A DNA stretch of 6,597 nucleotides from an uncultured Roseateles sp. (lineage in GTDB: Bacteria; Pseudomonadota; Gammaproteobacteria; Burkholderiales; Burkholderiaceae), in assembly GCA_946480605.1 (NCBI GenBank), contig CAMLKW010000235.1:1-6597 (forward strand), given 5' to 3'. Position 1 is the first letter of the stretch; each line of letters opens with the position of its first letter. Positions 6,231 through 6,597 of this stretch are shown piece after piece. The notes under the pieces are model-generated. The model was not told the origin of the DNA. It searched no databases and worked only from the letters and a program-made list of their open reading frames with translations. A program made the position numbers and the translations under genes.

Positions 6231-6597
6231 ATGATCGCCATTTCCGAAGCCGCTCTGCGGCCCTTGCTGCAAGCTGTCGTCGACCCCGGTTGCGGCCGTA
6301 CCCTGGGCGACTCCAAGGCCCTGAAATCGCTGCGCATCGAAGGCGCCGATGTCGTCGTTGAGGTGGAACTCGGCTATCCGGCCGCCAGCCAGCACGGCGC
6401 GCTGCGTGCGGCGGTGCTCGCCGCGGCCCGCTCGCTGCCCGGCGTGGGCAACGTCAGCGTGTCCGTCAACACCCACGTCGTGGCCCATGCGGTGCAGCGC
6501 GGCGTGCAGCTGCTGTCCGGGGTGAAGAACATCATTGCGGTCGCCTCCGGCAAGGGCGGCGTGGGCAAGAGCACCACGGCCGCCAACCTGGCGCTGG
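6231..6597 (+). CDS. apbC: Iron-sulfur cluster carrier protein ApbC/Mrp (P-loop ATPase), 3' end outside window
   Basis: This is the N-terminal part of the Mrp/NBP35-family ATPase that holds a transferable Fe-S cluster and delivers it to apoproteins in the cytoplasm. The 122 visible residues comprise an N-terminal DUF59/MIP18-type domain (about 4-80, with VVDPGCGRTL at 16-25 and VEVELGYP at 43-50), the linker HAVQRGVQLLSGVKNIIAVA (86-105), and the deviant Walker A motif GKGGVGKST at 107-115 followed by TAANLAL. Full-length proteins are about 360 residues, so about two thirds, including the CxxC cluster ligands, lie beyond the right edge. The start at 6231 precedes the DUF59 domain at the usual distance, but the Shine-Dalgarno is poor. 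It is divergent from the receptor gene. It is a housekeeping gene and no functional link to its neighbours can be seen. Confidence 0.95.
   Translation, partial: MIAISEAALRPLLQAVVDPGCGRTLGDSKALKSLRIEGADVVVEVELGYPAASQHGALRAAVLAAARSLPGVGNVSVSVNTHVVAHAVQRGVQLLSGVKNIIAVASGKGGVGKSTTAANLAL

Noticed and set aside
3739..6234. A very long open frame (831 codons) on the plus strand opposite the receptor gene
   Set aside because: It is a mirror of the GC-rich receptor gene. Its translation is Gly/Ala/Arg/Val/Gln-rich with no recognisable domain, while the minus strand encodes a complete TonB receptor with all hallmarks.

Overview
The window looks like chromosomal DNA of a GC-rich betaproteobacterium, probably Burkholderiales (Roseateles/Rubrivivax/Leptothrix type). 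This is inferred from the strong G/C preference at third codon positions and from protein families that resemble Burkholderiales versions by memory; no search was run. I see no tRNA, rRNA, CRISPR array, insertion sequence or phage gene. Coding density is high and all intact frames look functional.

Layout: (1) 1-757, minus, the 5' part of a periplasmic sulfate-binding protein gene (sbp/cysP type), running off the left edge. (2) 833-1798, minus, a CysB/Cbl-family LysR regulator directly upstream of it. (3) 1799-1914, a divergent intergenic region with a clear inverted repeat. (4) 1915-2796, plus, a dienelactone-hydrolase-family protein with a twin-arginine export signal (YghX-like). (5) 2836-3435 and 3447-3665, minus, an RBBP9/YdeN-type alpha/beta hydrolase behind a 72-residue TOBE/molbindin protein resembling SsuF; the two lie 11 nt apart and are probably co-transcribed. 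(6) 3847-6114, minus, a 755-residue TonB-dependent outer-membrane receptor. (7) 6231-6597, plus, the 5' part of the Mrp/ApbC iron-sulfur carrier ATPase gene, running off the right edge.

The left part has a sulfur theme: a CysB-type activator, the sulfate-binding protein it would normally control, and an SsuF-like molbindin of the kind linked to organosulfur use in pseudomonads. The exported hydrolase, the small cytoplasmic hydrolase and the receptor have no substrate that can be read from sequence. One hypothesis is that they serve uptake and cleavage of organic sulfur compounds under the same regulator. ApbC is a housekeeping gene and probably only a neighbour. Nothing in the window is clearly a new system. 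The best leads are the operator-like palindrome between the regulator and the exported hydrolase, the SsuF-like gene without ssuEADCB in view, and a small hairpin that covers the ribosome binding site of that gene.
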